Shown here one piece after another: positions 48,676-60,854 of a stretch of 64,000 bases of DNA. The position numbers and the translations under genes are program-made. A model generated the notes under the pieces. That model was not told the origin of the DNA. It made no database searches and saw only the letters and a program-made list of their open reading frames with translations. Numbering within the stretch: the stretch's first letter is position 1; the number at the start of each line of letters is the position of its first letter. Source of the DNA: Pseudorasbora parva (lineage: Eukaryota > Chordata > Actinopteri > Cypriniformes > Gobionidae); NCBI RefSeq assembly GCF_024679245.1, contig NC_090182.1, forward strand, positions 30,659,547-30,723,546. Direction: 5' to 3'.

Positions 48676-50690
48676 GCCATCACTTATGTTCGGTCACTTT
48701 GGTTGTTGGGACTTTAATTTTTTTGGCATTGAAACCAAATTATCCAGAGCCTGATCACATAGTGAGATACATTGCTGGGTGCCAGAGTTTCACATGTGGT
48801 CACCTAAGTCACTGGCAGTTCCTATTTTGCTGGGTTAGACCTTACTCTGAAATAGTAGCAAAATTACCAAAATGAATTCCTAAAACTAAAATTTTTCCCG
48901 TTTGCTGCGGTGCAAACATGCCAAAATGTGGGTACTTCTCCATTAGTTTAAGAATATGAAAAAGCTCATCCAGTGCAAAACCCTTTATGACTCATGAAGA
49001 ACTAAGCTACTAATAAAGAGAGTAATCTTTAATAGCTGTGTGGATGCAAACAAAGTGACCAGTCTTTTGTATGAGAAGTAGCGCTAGTACTTGGAGTACG
49101 TCAGAAAAAAAGAGAACAGGAATTCTCACTGATTAAAGCTACATGCCTAAACAATGTTCAGCATGGGATTCTCAAAATGCTTGCTCTTGAAAGATGGGTC
49201 AATACCCAGTTTATTTGGACCAGCTTGCTCCTCAGAACCACAACCTGTAAGTATGAGTAATTATTGATGTATGTATATTTTTCAACCGGGTGTTCAAAAA
49301 ATGTTGTTTTGTGTTTTATATTCTGTAAGTTCCCGGCTAACCAGCTAACTCACATTATTACTGTCGTACTGAAATAGTTATGCTAATCAGCTGTGGGCCA
49401 AAAACTGTGTCTATTAATGAGATCTTACTGGTCCATACTACTTTGAGTAAAGATAAAGGATGGAGCCAGATTTAATTTATGTTTATGCTGGGCTTTTATT
49501 AAGTTCCCGCATGTGCACCACAATAAATTAGAAATACACACATGGTTTGTTAATGCTGATGGTGAGGAATTACGCTTGCAACCTCTCATAATGTACCTCA
49601 AAATGAGTAGCTTATCCCTGAGAAACATCCTGCTCTTTGCGTTGGAGTTTCGGGTTGAATAGCTAGTTTTTCCATGTTCCAGTGCATCATCAGACTTGCG
49701 CTTGGATTTATATGGTAAAATCGACATCATTGTTACTGTCTTCAAAGTGTGTACAATTGCTGAGGATTGAGAAAGCCTCAGCTGAAGTTCTGTTAAGGTA
49801 ATGGCCATTTTGTTAGACCAGTCACAACAGACTGGGCCATCAGGCCAATCAGAGCAGAGTAGGCTCATGGAAAGGAATGATTGAGAGAGACTGATTCATC
49901 TGACAAGTCGTTTGATAATCTTTGAAAAATGTGGTGACGTGCAATGTATATTAGGATAAATTTTAAGTGTCTTTTGACCTTTGATGCATGTAAACCTGTT
50001 GTAGGAGACCTCAAACTAAATTAGGAACCTTTAAAATATAAAAAATAAGGGGAGCTTTAAATAAAAGGAAACCAGAAAACAGCATAGTTTAGTTTTTATT
50101 TATTTCATGTTTTCTTTTTTTTTCTTTTTTGAAAAAACAAAACAAAACAATTACCTACATTTTCCTTGTGTAGAAGAATCATGCTCCCTGTGAAAATCAA
50201 CAAACTTTTACCTGGAACTTATTTTCTGAAACTTGCAGACTGAAGATTTTAATGCAACCAGACCTGTTGAGGCAATATGTCACCTATACTGCATGTAGTC
50301 ATTTCAAGGCTTCTAACATAAAGTGCTGCTATAAAGGAAACTCCAAAAAAAGCTGAGAAAAATAAGTTTGATTTCAAAGCCATTTCTAAGGTTTTTGGAA
50401 CAAACAAGGCTGCAAACATACTGAATCATACTCATTGATCCCTCCGATCCCACTGATGTCTACTTTCAATAAATTGGAGCAAATCTTATAGTGCCACTAT
50501 AGCCCACAATGGGTCATGAATATATATTGGTTGTGCAGGGACAGTATGATGAAGTCATCTCCATTCAAAAAACAACTTACAAATGTTGTTGATCCATATT
50601 TGAGGGCATCTCTTTCTAAAATATGAAAGTGTCAAATTAAATAATCATCTTCTACACTCATTATACTAAAGTAATACAACTAAATTAATA
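48676..50690. other. Intergenic DNA; repeat-like block at about 49430-49900
   Basis: The block near 49790-49900 ('gaccagtcacaacagactgg', 'gccaatcagagcagagtagg') reads like a dispersed repeat. A 147-codon minus-strand frame there (49425-49868) has no domain and is probably chance. A poly(T)/poly(A) patch lies near 50110-50150. Confidence 0.4.
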
Positions 50691-51780
50691 CACCGATCAG
50701 GCATACCTTCCTAATATTCTATTGGTCCCCCATTTGCTGCTAAAACTGCCCTGACCCATCAAGTTATGGACTCCACCAAGATGCCTGAAGGTGTGCTGTG
50801 GTATATATGGCACCAAAATGTTAGCAGCAGATCCTTTAAGTCCTGTAAGTTGTGAGGTGGGGTCCATAGATCGCTCTTGTTTGTTTAGCACATCCCACAC
50901 ATACTCGATTGGATTAAGATCTCAGGAATTTGGAGGCCATGTCAACACCTCATCTCCTCAAACCCTTCTGAACAATCTTTTTGTTTTGTGGCAGGACACA
51001 TTATTCTGCTGAAAGAGGCCATAGTCACCAAGGAATACTGTTTCAATGAAAAGGTGTAAATGGTCTACAACAAGGTTTAGGTAAGTGATACGTGTCAAAG
51101 TAACATCCACATGGCAAAACCCATTGATTCCCAGCAGAACATTGCCCAAAGCGTCACACTGCCTCTGCCGGCTTGCCTTCTTCCCATAGTGCATCCAGGT
51201 GCCATGTGTACCCACCTGTGTACCACAGGTAAGCCATGCACCAGGCCATCCACATGATGTAAAAGAAAATGTGATCCATCAGACCAGGCTACCTTCATTG
51301 AATGCTCCGTGGTCCAGTTTTGATGCTCATGTGTGCCTTTGGCGGTGGAGAGGGAAGCGGTCAGCATGGGCACCGTGATCAACAAACTGCAATGCACTGT
51401 GTATTCTGACACCTTTCAGTCAGAACCAGCATTCATTTCTTGAGCAATTTGAGCTACAGTTGCTCATCTGTTTGATGAGCCTTCGCTCCACACGTGCAAT
51501 CAGTGAGCCTTGGCCACCCATGTCGCATGTTCCTTCCTTGGACCACTTTTGATAGATCCTGATCACTGCAGACTGGGAACACACCACAAGAGCTGCAGTT
51601 TTGGATATGCTCTGACCCAGTAGTCTAGCCTCTACAATTTGGCCCTTGTCGAACTCGCGCTAATCCTTGACCTTGCCCATTTTTCCTGCTTTTAACTTTG
51701 AAGAAAAAATGTTCACTGCCTAGATTATCTGTGCTATTCACTTCACCTGTCAGTGGTCATAATGTTATACCTGATTGGTG
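50691..51780 (-). pseudogene. Tc1/mariner element with broken transposase
   Basis: TA flanks both sides (50689-50690 and 51781-51782), and the ends caccgatcaggcata and tatacctgattggtg are inverted copies with two changes. The minus strand carries the transposase in several frames: an N-terminal helix-turn-helix region starting MGKVKD near 51680, then blocks like '[13 protein letters not shown]', 'DALGNVLLGINGF' and finally WPPNS and DLNPIEYVWDVL near 50900, the conserved end of the DDE domain. Stops and frameshifts make it dead. In life the enzyme would cut and paste the element at TA. Confidence 0.88.
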
Positions 51781-51782
51781 TA

Positions 51783-52437
51783 TGTCAAATAATTATTAAA
51801 TAATTTGACAAATAAATAGTTGTTCAAAACTCAACACATATAACCGCATGCTAATAATAAACCAACACAAACATACATTAGTATGCTCTTGATATAGGGT
51901 GCTAAAACTGTCTTCCTAACAAATAACAATTTCTTGCATCTTGGCATGGACTATTCACGGAATGGCATAATTGTCTATTCACATCAAGACATTGAAACAG
52001 CCTAGCAGGATGACGTAATCGTCCATTATGAGAGCATCTGATATGAGTTTGAAAAGTACACAAAGAATTGCTTGAAGAAGCAACGTCTGAGGTTATAAGG
52101 AACATCTTTCAGATCAGGTATAACATAATAAAGCTGCAGGATGAAGGTGGAAGCGGTCAAGTCTTTTTCCAGACCCACTACAAATAGGCAGGTACATGCT
52201 TTCCAGGGCTCTGCAGGTTATTACATGTGCTCAATGCTCCTAAATTTCTCTCCAGTGTAATCTCTAACCTGACAAGGAAAGAGCAGTCAAGAAAAATAGC
52301 AGAGCCTGATAAAGAGGAAGCTCTCATCAATTTTAGCATATTGGAAGTTTGATATTACCTCTTACCTTGTTCATACAGCAGGGGGTAAAGATAAAAGATA
52401 GGAGGAATTTACTTAAATATACCTAAGAAGAACAGTA

Positions 52438-52441
<4 letters not shown>
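51783..52441. other. Intergenic DNA, no gene seen
   Basis: A non-repetitive patch (about 52130-52330) might be regulatory but shows nothing specific. Confidence 0.35.

Positions 52442-52487
<46 letters not shown>
52442..52487. repeat. (TA)n microsatellite
   Basis: About 23 TA dinucleotides. Confidence 0.93.
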
Positions 52488-52491
<4 letters not shown>

Positions 52492-52593
52492 TTATTATTA
52501 TTATGTTTACATATATTTATTTTTATTTTTTATTTTTCTCATAAGGACCAACATTCATTTATTGAGCATTTTAAGCTACAGTAGGTAAGGTTT

Positions 52594-52644
<51 letters not shown>

Positions 52645-52645
52645 C

Positions 52646-52680
<35 letters not shown>

Positions 52681-52682
52681 TT
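52594..52682. repeat. (TTTA)n microsatellite
   Basis: About 22 copies, with one TTTACTTA interruption. Confidence 0.95.
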
Positions 52683-52770
52683 AGGCATGTTTATAAAAGC
52701 TACTTAAATGTCCTACTTAAACCTAATCCCCGTTTAATTTAATCCCTGTTTGTTAAACCAGGCATAGGAC

Positions 52771-52910
<140 letters not shown>

Positions 52911-52975
52911 TTTTTTTTTTCTACTTTGCATGAATTTAAGTTGTGATAACAGGTGCCTTGAATTACTTTTGGCAG

Positions 52976-53566
52976 CGGCTATTTGCACCAAGAGTAAATA
53001 GCAACTGGATTATATTTACACTAGGTGAAAATAGGGGTAGATGATATTTACTAAGTGAAATAGCATCTAAGTGATATATTCTATTTACACCATTTCAAAG
53101 TAGCATTTCTTTGCAAAGTGTAAATAGTAATTACAATCATATTACATGCAATTTATAATTTATTTTGATAGATACTATTTGCACCTCAGCATTGTTGTAC
53201 ATTAACAGGATGCAATAATAGCAGTATACATTATATTTATTTAAAATATTTATGGATGCACCTTAAAGGGGCAATAAAAGCCCTCCCTGCACCTAGGCCT
53301 AACCCTACTCAATAAATGATTTTATTACAACTTTCCGATGTGACGTGATGCGAAAAGGGAGAAGAGCGAGAGGCAGATTTGAACCTGGGTCGGTCGCATC
53401 AAAATCTAGATCCTTAAGCCTTACACTTTACTGATTGTGCATCATAATATATGTGTCCTTTTTAAAATCTTGTTTGGCCCAACCAGGCAATGTTAGGCGG
53501 AGCTAGTGCAAATCACACTTGCTGACAAGGCAGCATATTGCGCTATTGCACTTGGTGTAAATAGAC
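52976..53566. mobile_element. Inverted-repeat element (about 590 bp)
   Basis: The left 'ctatttgcaccaagagtaaa' and the right 'cgctattgcacttggtgtaa' are inverted copies over about 23 bases with a few changes. Words like 'tatttacacc' recur inside. It has no coding frame. It may be an old hAT-like MITE. Confidence 0.55.
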
Positions 53567-55430
53567 ACTCCGAACACTTTTTGTGTAGTGTAGATCAAAG
53601 ATATTTACATTTGAAATATATAATAAAATATACATAATGTATGAATATACTAATGTTGCACACATGTTAATTTATACAAAGTTAAGTTCAGATTAGGTTT
53701 TTCATTGTGGTTATCTACTGATAAAATATAGCATTTTTTTTATAGATCTCCTTTAATGTTTTACAGATTAAAAAGTCACAAATTTGGGGGTATGAGTGTA
53801 AGTAAACTTACTTATTATACATTTTCTTTTGGCTAATCATTTTGGATTTGTGCTATCTAATTTTTTTAGGCCACTAGCATCAGTGTTAATACACCAACAA
53901 CAAAAAAAAAAGGCAAACCTATATGCTTCAACACCATGGCAACACACAACAAAACAAAAACCACATGAGTTACAGGTAGGAGAACAAGGCACAGTTGAAA
54001 GTGATATCGACCCTTAAGCTCAGAATTCAAAAAAGGACGCCATAGTTCAGTAACATGCAGAGAAAGCTGCTAATGTTTCCCTTTTCCCACAGTGACAGGT
54101 CCCTTTTCAACCCTGTGGCCTTTTGACTGCGCTAAGATCATTGTTTTCAGTTTTATTCTTTGCTTTCACACAAACACACACACAGACACAGACTATAAAG
54201 ACATGCTAAGAATTAGATTTGGATAACTAAGTGAAACCAATTAAATGTCAGCCAAGTTGCTCATTTCAATAACCTCCTGATATTGCATTTTAGAATGGCA
54301 ATTATGCAATCATATTTGCTCAACAGGATATTGCAAGAGATAAGATGAAGGTGTGGTTTCTATTATTACTCGCTGCATAATGCCTCTACTGTAGAAAGAG
54401 AGAACAGTGCCAAGAGGCTCTGGCTTACTTTTTTTTTTAAATATAATTTGAGACAAATGTGTGGTATTTAAATACTTTAAAAAAAACAAGAAAAAATATA
54501 AAATGTATTGTTATATAAGTTATGATTCCAAAAATGGGATGACATGCCTTGTTCTTTGATCCTTGGATATACTCAAAGGATTCCTTGATACCACAGACAA
54601 GGGTTTCTGTCAATGATACTCAAGAGTATCATGAACCTTTCCCACCGAAGTGGACATCTTGTGAAGAACGAGGAGGTATTGCAAAAATGAGTGGCCCTCA
54701 GAAGAGCCAAAATATCAGGCTGGACCATGTCTATCTAACAAGACAATGACTGGGGCCAATTAGGGCAGCACGAGGGCTTTGGAAATAACAAGATTCCTGG
54801 GCCTGAAGAAGTGGAAGTATCCTTGAAGTGAAAACCTATCAGACATCTCGTCTCCGTGTGTTGGAGGGCGAGCTCAAATATAGGATCAATCTCGCTTGCA
54901 GACTAAATCAGATTTCCCTCGGTGTGAACATGGATTGAAAAAAAAAGTGCTACCTGGCTTAAAGTTCAGTCTGATTGGTGTATTGTGCATCGATGCTAGT
55001 CACGCTCACACGAGGACCTGTCGATTGCAATGACAATTCCTGTTCTGTTAAATGTACCACATATGATATTCACACACACAACAGCTTTTAGTCTTTTATC
55101 CATATTGATAACATATAAGCGTCAGTATGTTTTAAAACTGTGATACAATCAGAAATACAATCGAATAAGTGAATTTGAATAATAAAATAATAAATAATAA
55201 TCTGTGCCACATTAGGGATAGAAAAATGGCATCTTTGTAACATGACATGCCACATTTATGTCTTATCTAATAATCTCATAAAATTGGCCTACCTGTTGTC
55301 TAGTTTTACCGATACTACATCCCCTCCAAGGAAAACTGAGAAGAAGGAGATGGGGAAATTATTAAAATAACAATGAATTTTCGTCACAATGTGTCACACA
55401 TCTGGTATAAACAAAAAATAATAATGGACC
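53567..55430. other. Intergenic DNA; possible regulatory island at 54020-54920
   Basis: The island at about 54020-54920 is nearly free of simple repeats and has a mixed motif texture; the short ORF at 54549-54749 has no domain. Conservation is unknown. Confidence 0.28.
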
Positions 55431-55431
55431 C

Positions 55432-55748
55432 ACTTTATATTAAGTGGCCTTAACTACTATGTACTTACATTTAAATTAATAATTTGATACAATGCACTTA
55501 TTGTGTAAATACATGGTTTTACATTGTACTTACATTTTTATTACCTGCATGCAATTAGCTCTGTAATTAATTTCTGTAGTTACATTTTTAATTTTGACAC
55601 TTCCATTACAACTAACCCTACCCTTAAACTTACCCATACCACCACACCTGCCCCTATCTTTAGTTCATTGTACTTATTGTAACACAATAACTTCATTGTA
55701 CTTATTGTTTGATTTAAGTACATGGTAGTTAAGGCCACCTAATATAAA
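55432..55748. mobile_element. MITE 'tattaagtggccttaac'
   Basis: The left end tttatattaagtggccttaa and the right end (ttaaggccacctaatataaa) are inverted copies over about 34 bases with a few changes. The interior has 'acaactaaccctacccttaa' as in many fish MITEs. It has no transposase. Confidence 0.82.
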
Positions 55749-55749
55749 T

Positions 55750-56663
55750 AATAGTAATGATAATAATTATGTCAAAACATCCTATTTTCACGCATGCTCA
55801 AACCTGGTAATCTTACATAACAAAATATTTCTTCATTGGATTCGCAGACATTTCAAAAACATGCATCGTCCGTCCTTGATTGCAAAGACCATAAATTATT
55901 ATTAATTATATTTCTGTTTTTACGTGTACACAGGGGTCTGGATACAGAGCACATGACAAATGTCATCACCAGTTTTATACTTTGTACCCGCAGGTCGCGA
56001 ATGCGCATTACATTTGGTTTGCACTAATCAGTTGTTTCACAAAGTGGTAACACAGGCCCAGGTTGTTATTTCACAGTATAAAACGGAACTAAAAAGATGC
56101 GAGGACAAGAAAATACTGGATACTGCAACAACAACAGACGCCCACATTGACATGCGCTTGTGAGGTTATTGCGGTCATTACTTCTGGAGAAAAAAATAGC
56201 ACAAACACTGGACAAAGATTAAACTCTCAAGAGTGCATGTGTCAACCACCTGTGTATATGCATGCTATCAGATTTATTATACTTTGAAAGGTTAAGGGGT
56301 TGATAAACAGATTATATCTATAAAAATCATTATATCTATGGAAAGTCCCCATAAAACATGAAATCCCAATGTGTGTGTGTTCATGTTTCTTGGCATAAAT
56401 GCACACTGTCTTGAGGTTCGCATGAGGAAATAAGCATATAAATCATACAGAATGAGTATTTTTGTGTATGATGGGTAGGTTTAGGGGCAGGGGTAGCATA
56501 ATTGGGTGGAATATATAGTTTGCATGGTATAAAAAACATACGTCTATGGAGAGATCCCACACAGATAGTGAACCAGACATGTGTATTTTTATTGTTCATT
56601 TGGGTACACGGAGCATTAACTAATAATAAAAAAAAATATTAGTTTTAAAAAATGCATTAGTAA
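55750..56663. other. Intergenic DNA with a repeat relic at 56370-56560
   Basis: The part 56370-56560 ('tgtgtgtgtgttcatg', 'gggtaggtttaggggcagg', 'gcatggtataaaaaac') is an inverted relative of the repeat at 27461-27760. No gene is seen; the short ORFs at 55836-56163 have no domain. Confidence 0.4.
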
Positions 56664-56668
56664 ATGTT
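56664..56668. repeat. Target-site duplication ATGTT (left)
   Basis: The same five bases occur at 61938-61942, just outside the other LTR. The pair marks the insertion of the chromodomain Gypsy element. Confidence 0.8.
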
Positions 56669-57450
56669 TGTAATGATGAGTCCACAGGTTGAGGATCCAT
56701 ATGCAGCTTTATTTGACTAGCAATAAGGTAAAACAACAGGCAGAGGTCTATCACCAACAACAGGAATAACCAGGGAAAGGCAGAGGCGTAGTCACTGGAC
56801 AGGCAGGGGGGTCGAGGCAGGCAGCAAACCAAGTCCACAGAATCTAGTCGAGCAAAGCACAGGTCAATGGGCAGGCAGCAAGGGATCAAAACCAGAAATT
56901 CAGTCTAGAGTCATACATGGGATAAACCAGAAACAGGAAACACGCTCAGTTGTCAGCAGTAGCAAAACAAAACTTTGCAGTGAATGACAGAGTGAACCTA
57001 GTTTATATAGACTGAGATGAGGCTAATGGTACTCAGGTGTAAACAATGATCAATCAATCAATCAACTTTATTTATATAGCACTTTTACAATCACGATTGT
57101 GTCAAAGCAGCTTCACAGTGTCAAACAGGATAATATTGCGACAAAATTAGATTTGGCTGTACAGTCGTACTGGAGAAAACAGTAATGTTATTAGCTTAGT
57201 TTAATTTATCATATAGCAACAATGTTGGCAGATCAGTATTTAAGTTTATAGAATTAAATAAGACCTAATTCATACATTTTATTTGTATAATAAGTTGAAT
57301 AACTTTAATCATATTTTTAGTGTCCCCATGATGGCTGGTGAGTCAGGGCAAAGGATTGTGGGTAATGAAGTCCGGAGCGAGGATTAATATTCAGGTGAGG
57401 GAGCCCTCTTGTGGCGATCGGTGGGAGCCACAGAGGCTTGATTTATGACA
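56669..57450 (-). mobile_element. 3' LTR of the chromodomain Gypsy, interrupted
   Basis: On the minus strand it runs TGTCATAAATC...CATTACA. It matches 61447-61937 throughout except for an inserted 277-base element (57051-57327). TATA (tatataaa, 57002-57009 on the minus strand) and AATAAA (caaataaagctg near 56705-56718) are present. Without the insert it is about 500 bases. Confidence 0.92.
57051..57327 (-). mobile_element. LINE/SINE 3' end inserted in the LTR, TSD ATGAT
   Basis: ATGAT stands at 57046-57050 and 57328-57332, while the other LTR has it once. The plus-strand start (caatcaatcaatcaac, then tttatttatatagcac) is, on the minus strand, a typical fish LINE/SINE 3' tail: gctatataaataaagttg with terminal TTGAT repeats. 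It is therefore a 5'-truncated retroposon copy on the minus strand. Confidence 0.8.
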
Positions 57451-58105
57451 GAGCCCCCACCCTGCGAGCGGCTCCTGACAAGAGGAGGCAATCGACGCCG
57501 GGGCCGAGGGCCGGCTTTTCCAGATGGGCCCGATGAAAGTCAGCAGTGAGTGATGGGTCCAGAATGTCCTCAGAATTGACCCAGGCACGCTCCTCTGGAC
57601 CGTACCCCTCCCAATCCACAAGATATTGTAGGGTTTTGCCCCGACGCCTGGAATCTAACAATTCGTGCACCTGGTACGCCTCCTCTCCGCCCACCACTAA
57701 GGGTGCAGGCCTCTGGTCAACAGGCCCCTCCAGATCCTCCTCTTCTCTTGGACCACTTGCAGGCTTAAGCAAGGAAACATGAAAAGTGGGTGAGATGCGG
57801 TAATTGAGTGGTAGTGCCAAACGATAGGAGACTGGAGTTATACGCCTGATTATCTTGAAAGGGCCCACGTACCTAGGGCCGAGTTTCCTGCAAGGTACTC
57901 GAAGCCGCAGATCCTTGGTGGAGAGCCAAACCCATTGTCCAGGGTGGTAATCTGGATTAGCACGACGTGAACGATCCGCTACCTCCTTCATTCGTCTTAC
58001 TGCTCTCTGCAAATGCACATGTGTCTCGTTCCACACTCTCTCACTTCGTTGCAGCCAGTTGTCTACTGCAGGGAGTTCTGTGGGTTCCCCTGACCAGGGG
58101 AACAA
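57443..58105 (-). pseudogene. Gypsy integrase C-terminus with chromodomain
   Basis: A 220-codon open frame continues the pol polyprotein after a one-base loss. It begins in the integrase C-terminal half (LFPW-type block), passes the [19 protein letters not shown] block and ends in a chromodomain (residues about 143-190: [28 protein letters not shown]), with the aromatic-cage positions Y144, W165 and Y168 kept. Chromodomains steer integration to marked chromatin in chromoviruses. The stop codon (TAA) lies within the first bases of the 3' LTR, so coding overlaps the polypurine tract (gtgggggctc). Confidence 0.92.
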
Positions 58106-58176
58106 TGGGGGCTGAAATCCAAGAATGCATTTAAATGGAATAAGTCCCGTGGCAAGCTTTCGGATAGAATTCTGGG

Positions 58177-59934
58177 CTATTTGGCCAAGAACAAGTATTT
58201 ACTCCAATCGGACTGATTCTGGTGACAGTAGGATCTAAGGAACCAAGTGAGTTCCTGATTCAGGCGTTCCACTTGCCCATTGGACTGAGGGTGATAGCCC
58301 GACGTTAAACTGAAAATGAAATCTATAGCTATGAGTGACCATGGACGTTGTGGTATGGGTAATGGCTGGAGTAAGCCTGCTGGATTCAGATGAGAGGCTT
58401 TGGACATTTGGCAAGTGGAGCAGCTTTGAATGAAGGCTATAGTGTCAGATTGCATTGATGGCCACCAGAACCTGTTATTGAGGAGCTGGATGGTGGCATT
58501 GATTCCCGGGTGTCCTGAACTGGGTGACGAATGCACCAATTGAATTACCTTCTTGCGTAAACTGGCTGGTACAATAGTCTGATCTTGGGGACATTCTAGG
58601 GGTGGTGGACTAGTGCCCTGCACCTCAGCAATTTCGGTCATAATGTCCCATTGAACTGGAGCAAGAACCAGGGTTGGCAGAATAATGGGTTCAGGAGGCT
58701 GGAGAGCCACTGAAGATTCATGCTGCCTGGATAGAGCATCTGCCTTAGTATTCTTGGAACCAGGCCGATATGTTACAGTGAAGTTAAAACGGGTGAAAAA
58801 CAGTGCCCACCTAGCCTGCCTTGGGCTGAGACGTTTAGCAGATCGGAGATATTCAAGGTTACGATGATCTGTCAGGACCAGAAAAGGATGCCTAGCTCCC
58901 TCGAGCCAATGACACCACTCCTCAAAAGCTGCTTTCATAGCTAACAGCTCTCGGTTTCCCACATCATAGTTCTGTTCAGCGTAGTTGAGTTTACGGGAAT
59001 ATGCACAGGGATATAGTTTTGGTGGATTACCATGTATTTGGGACAGAACTGTTCCAATACCCGTACTGGATGCGTCAACCTCCACAACAAACTCCTGTTC
59101 GGGGTCAGGGTGGCGCAGTAAGGGGGCCGTAGTGAAGAAAGCTTTGAGTTGACAGAAGGCATTGGTAGCTGTCGTGGACCATAGAAGTCGACCACCCCCC
59201 TTCTTAAGCATTGATGTCAGTGGAGCTGCAATGGTACTAAAGTTCCTAATAAAACATCGGTAGAAATTGGCAAAGCCAAGGAAGCGCTGAAGATCCTTTA
59301 CTGTCGCAGGTTGGGGCCAGTTAAGGACTGCTTGAACCTTGGAATCATCCATGGCGACACCTCCTGGGCTAGTGATATACCCCAAAAATGAGATCGAAGT
59401 CTGATGGAATTCACATTTATCTTCCTTGGCATAAAGTTGATGCTGGATTAATCGTTGCAACACGGAACGCACATGTTTGACATGGTCTTCTAGAGAATTG
59501 GAGGATATTAGGATGTCATCGATGTATACGATGATCCAACGATTCAGCATGTCTCGGAAGACATCGTTGATGAAGGCCTGAAACACAGAGGGACTGTTGA
59601 CTTGCCCGAACGGCATTACCAAGTATTCGTAGTGCCCTGTTGTAGTAGAGAATACAGTCTTCCATTCGTCCCCCTCACGAATGCGAATCAGGTTGTAGGC
59701 GCTGCGTAAATCGAGCTTGGTAAAATACTTGGCTGTACGTAGCTGTTCCAAAGCTGCAGGGACCAGAGGCAATGGATAACAGAACTTGATGGTTACTTCA
59801 TTGAGACCCCGATAGTCAATACAGGGACGTAAACCTCCATCCTTCTTTTTCACGAGGAAGAAACCTGCGGATGCTGGAGAAGTGGAAGGGCGGATGAACC
59901 CCTTGGCCAGTTCCTCCTCAATATAGGTTCTCAT
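58177..59934 (-). pseudogene. Gypsy pol: reverse transcriptase, RNase H, deleted integrase
   Basis: A 585-codon open frame of a Ty3/Gypsy element. Reverse transcriptase spans residues 1-235: LDLRSAYN (74-81), [12 protein letters not shown] and YIDD (137-140). RNase H follows: VDASS (D287), E329 and D356 ([10 protein letters not shown]). The integrase zinc domain has its H468-x6-H475 and C505-x2-C508. The catalytic core is broken: the first Asp (D538, IAIDFI) is followed after six residues by [17 protein letters not shown], whose E556 is the third catalytic residue, so the second Asp and roughly 90 residues are gone. A one-base loss right at the end shifts the frame to the chromodomain ORF. 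Upstream residues of the polyprotein lie in other frames. The words match the sushi/chromovirus branch. Confidence 0.95.
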
Positions 59935-60317
59935 GGCTTCAGATTCAGGTTGGGAAAATTCTGCCTTTAGGGGGCGTTGCTCCTGGTAGTAGTTCTATGG
60001 CACAGTCACTAGGGCGATGCGGAGGTAGTTGAGTGGCCCTGACCTTGCTGAAAGCCTCTGACAAGTCACGATATTCTGGGGGAAGGTAAGTAATGGTAGC
60101 GGGAAGATCGGCAAGTGTGGGGTGAATGGTGGAGATGGGCAGAATGCAATTCTTGTGACAGAAGTCAGACCAGTGAACGATTTGCCTCTCGGGCCATGAA
60201 ATATGAGGGTTATGCAGCTGCAGCCAGGGAAAACCTAGGATAACTGGATTCTGTGGTGATTTAATGAGAAGTAACCGAATAGTCTCAGTATGTAAAGCTC
60301 CAATCTGGAGAGAAATG
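59935..60317 (-). pseudogene. Protease C-terminus and linker to reverse transcriptase, broken
   Basis: This stretch lies between the protease frame and the pol frame of the same element on the same strand. It holds several stops in all minus frames but still reads piecewise like the protease end and pre-RT linker. It is noted so that the element is continuous. Confidence 0.6.
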
Positions 60318-60854
60318 TCACCTGTAGTGTCGGATCTGACCCGTTCCTAGAGGGCGTCCTTCTAACGCTGCCACTGCCAACACAGAGTCACATGGGATTA
60401 GAGGGATGTTGTGAGATATAGCAAAATCAGCGTCAATCAGATTAGCAACGAAACCGGAGTCAATCATTGCCCTAGTGGTTATAGAAGTCTCATTCGTGGT
60501 TAACACTACTGGTACCTCGACTTTACCATGAATATGAGAAGGTGAACTCACCGCAGAGGAGTTAGTTCGGTCAGGGCGAGTGGGACATGAGGCTCTCCAG
60601 ACAGACCACAGGAGAGGCAGAGTCTCTGAATGAGTGGCCCCGATCTGCATGGGTTCAGGTTCAGGGGAGGTGGCGTAAGTAGATGGGAGTGTACAGCCTT
60701 CCCTGTTTGGGCGTCTGCTGTGAATTAAATTATCAAGGCGAATAGTCAAATCAATAAACTGATCCAGGTCCCTTCCTTTATCCCTACATGCCAGTTCAGA
60801 TTGAAGCTCCATATTCAAGCCCTTTCGGAAGAGCACCTTTAGTGTGTCATCCAA
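60318..60854 (-). pseudogene. Gypsy Gag C-terminus and protease
   Basis: A 178-codon frame continues the capsid (LKVLFRKGL, ELQSELACRDKG, DLTIRLDNLIHSRR) and then the protease, with the active-site block AMIDSGFVANLID (D132-S133-G134). The CCHC knuckle expected between them is damaged (only a stray C remains near residue 90). It follows the 60847-61347 frame with a frameshift near 60860. Confidence 0.88.

Noticed and set aside
49425..49868. 147-codon minus-strand open frame
   Set aside because: It has no domain, lies over a repeat-like block and shows no gene context.
53370..53450. tRNA-like wording ('gaacctgggtcggtcgc')
   Set aside because: It does not fold into a cloverleaf with matching stems by eye, and probably belongs to an old inverted-repeat element.
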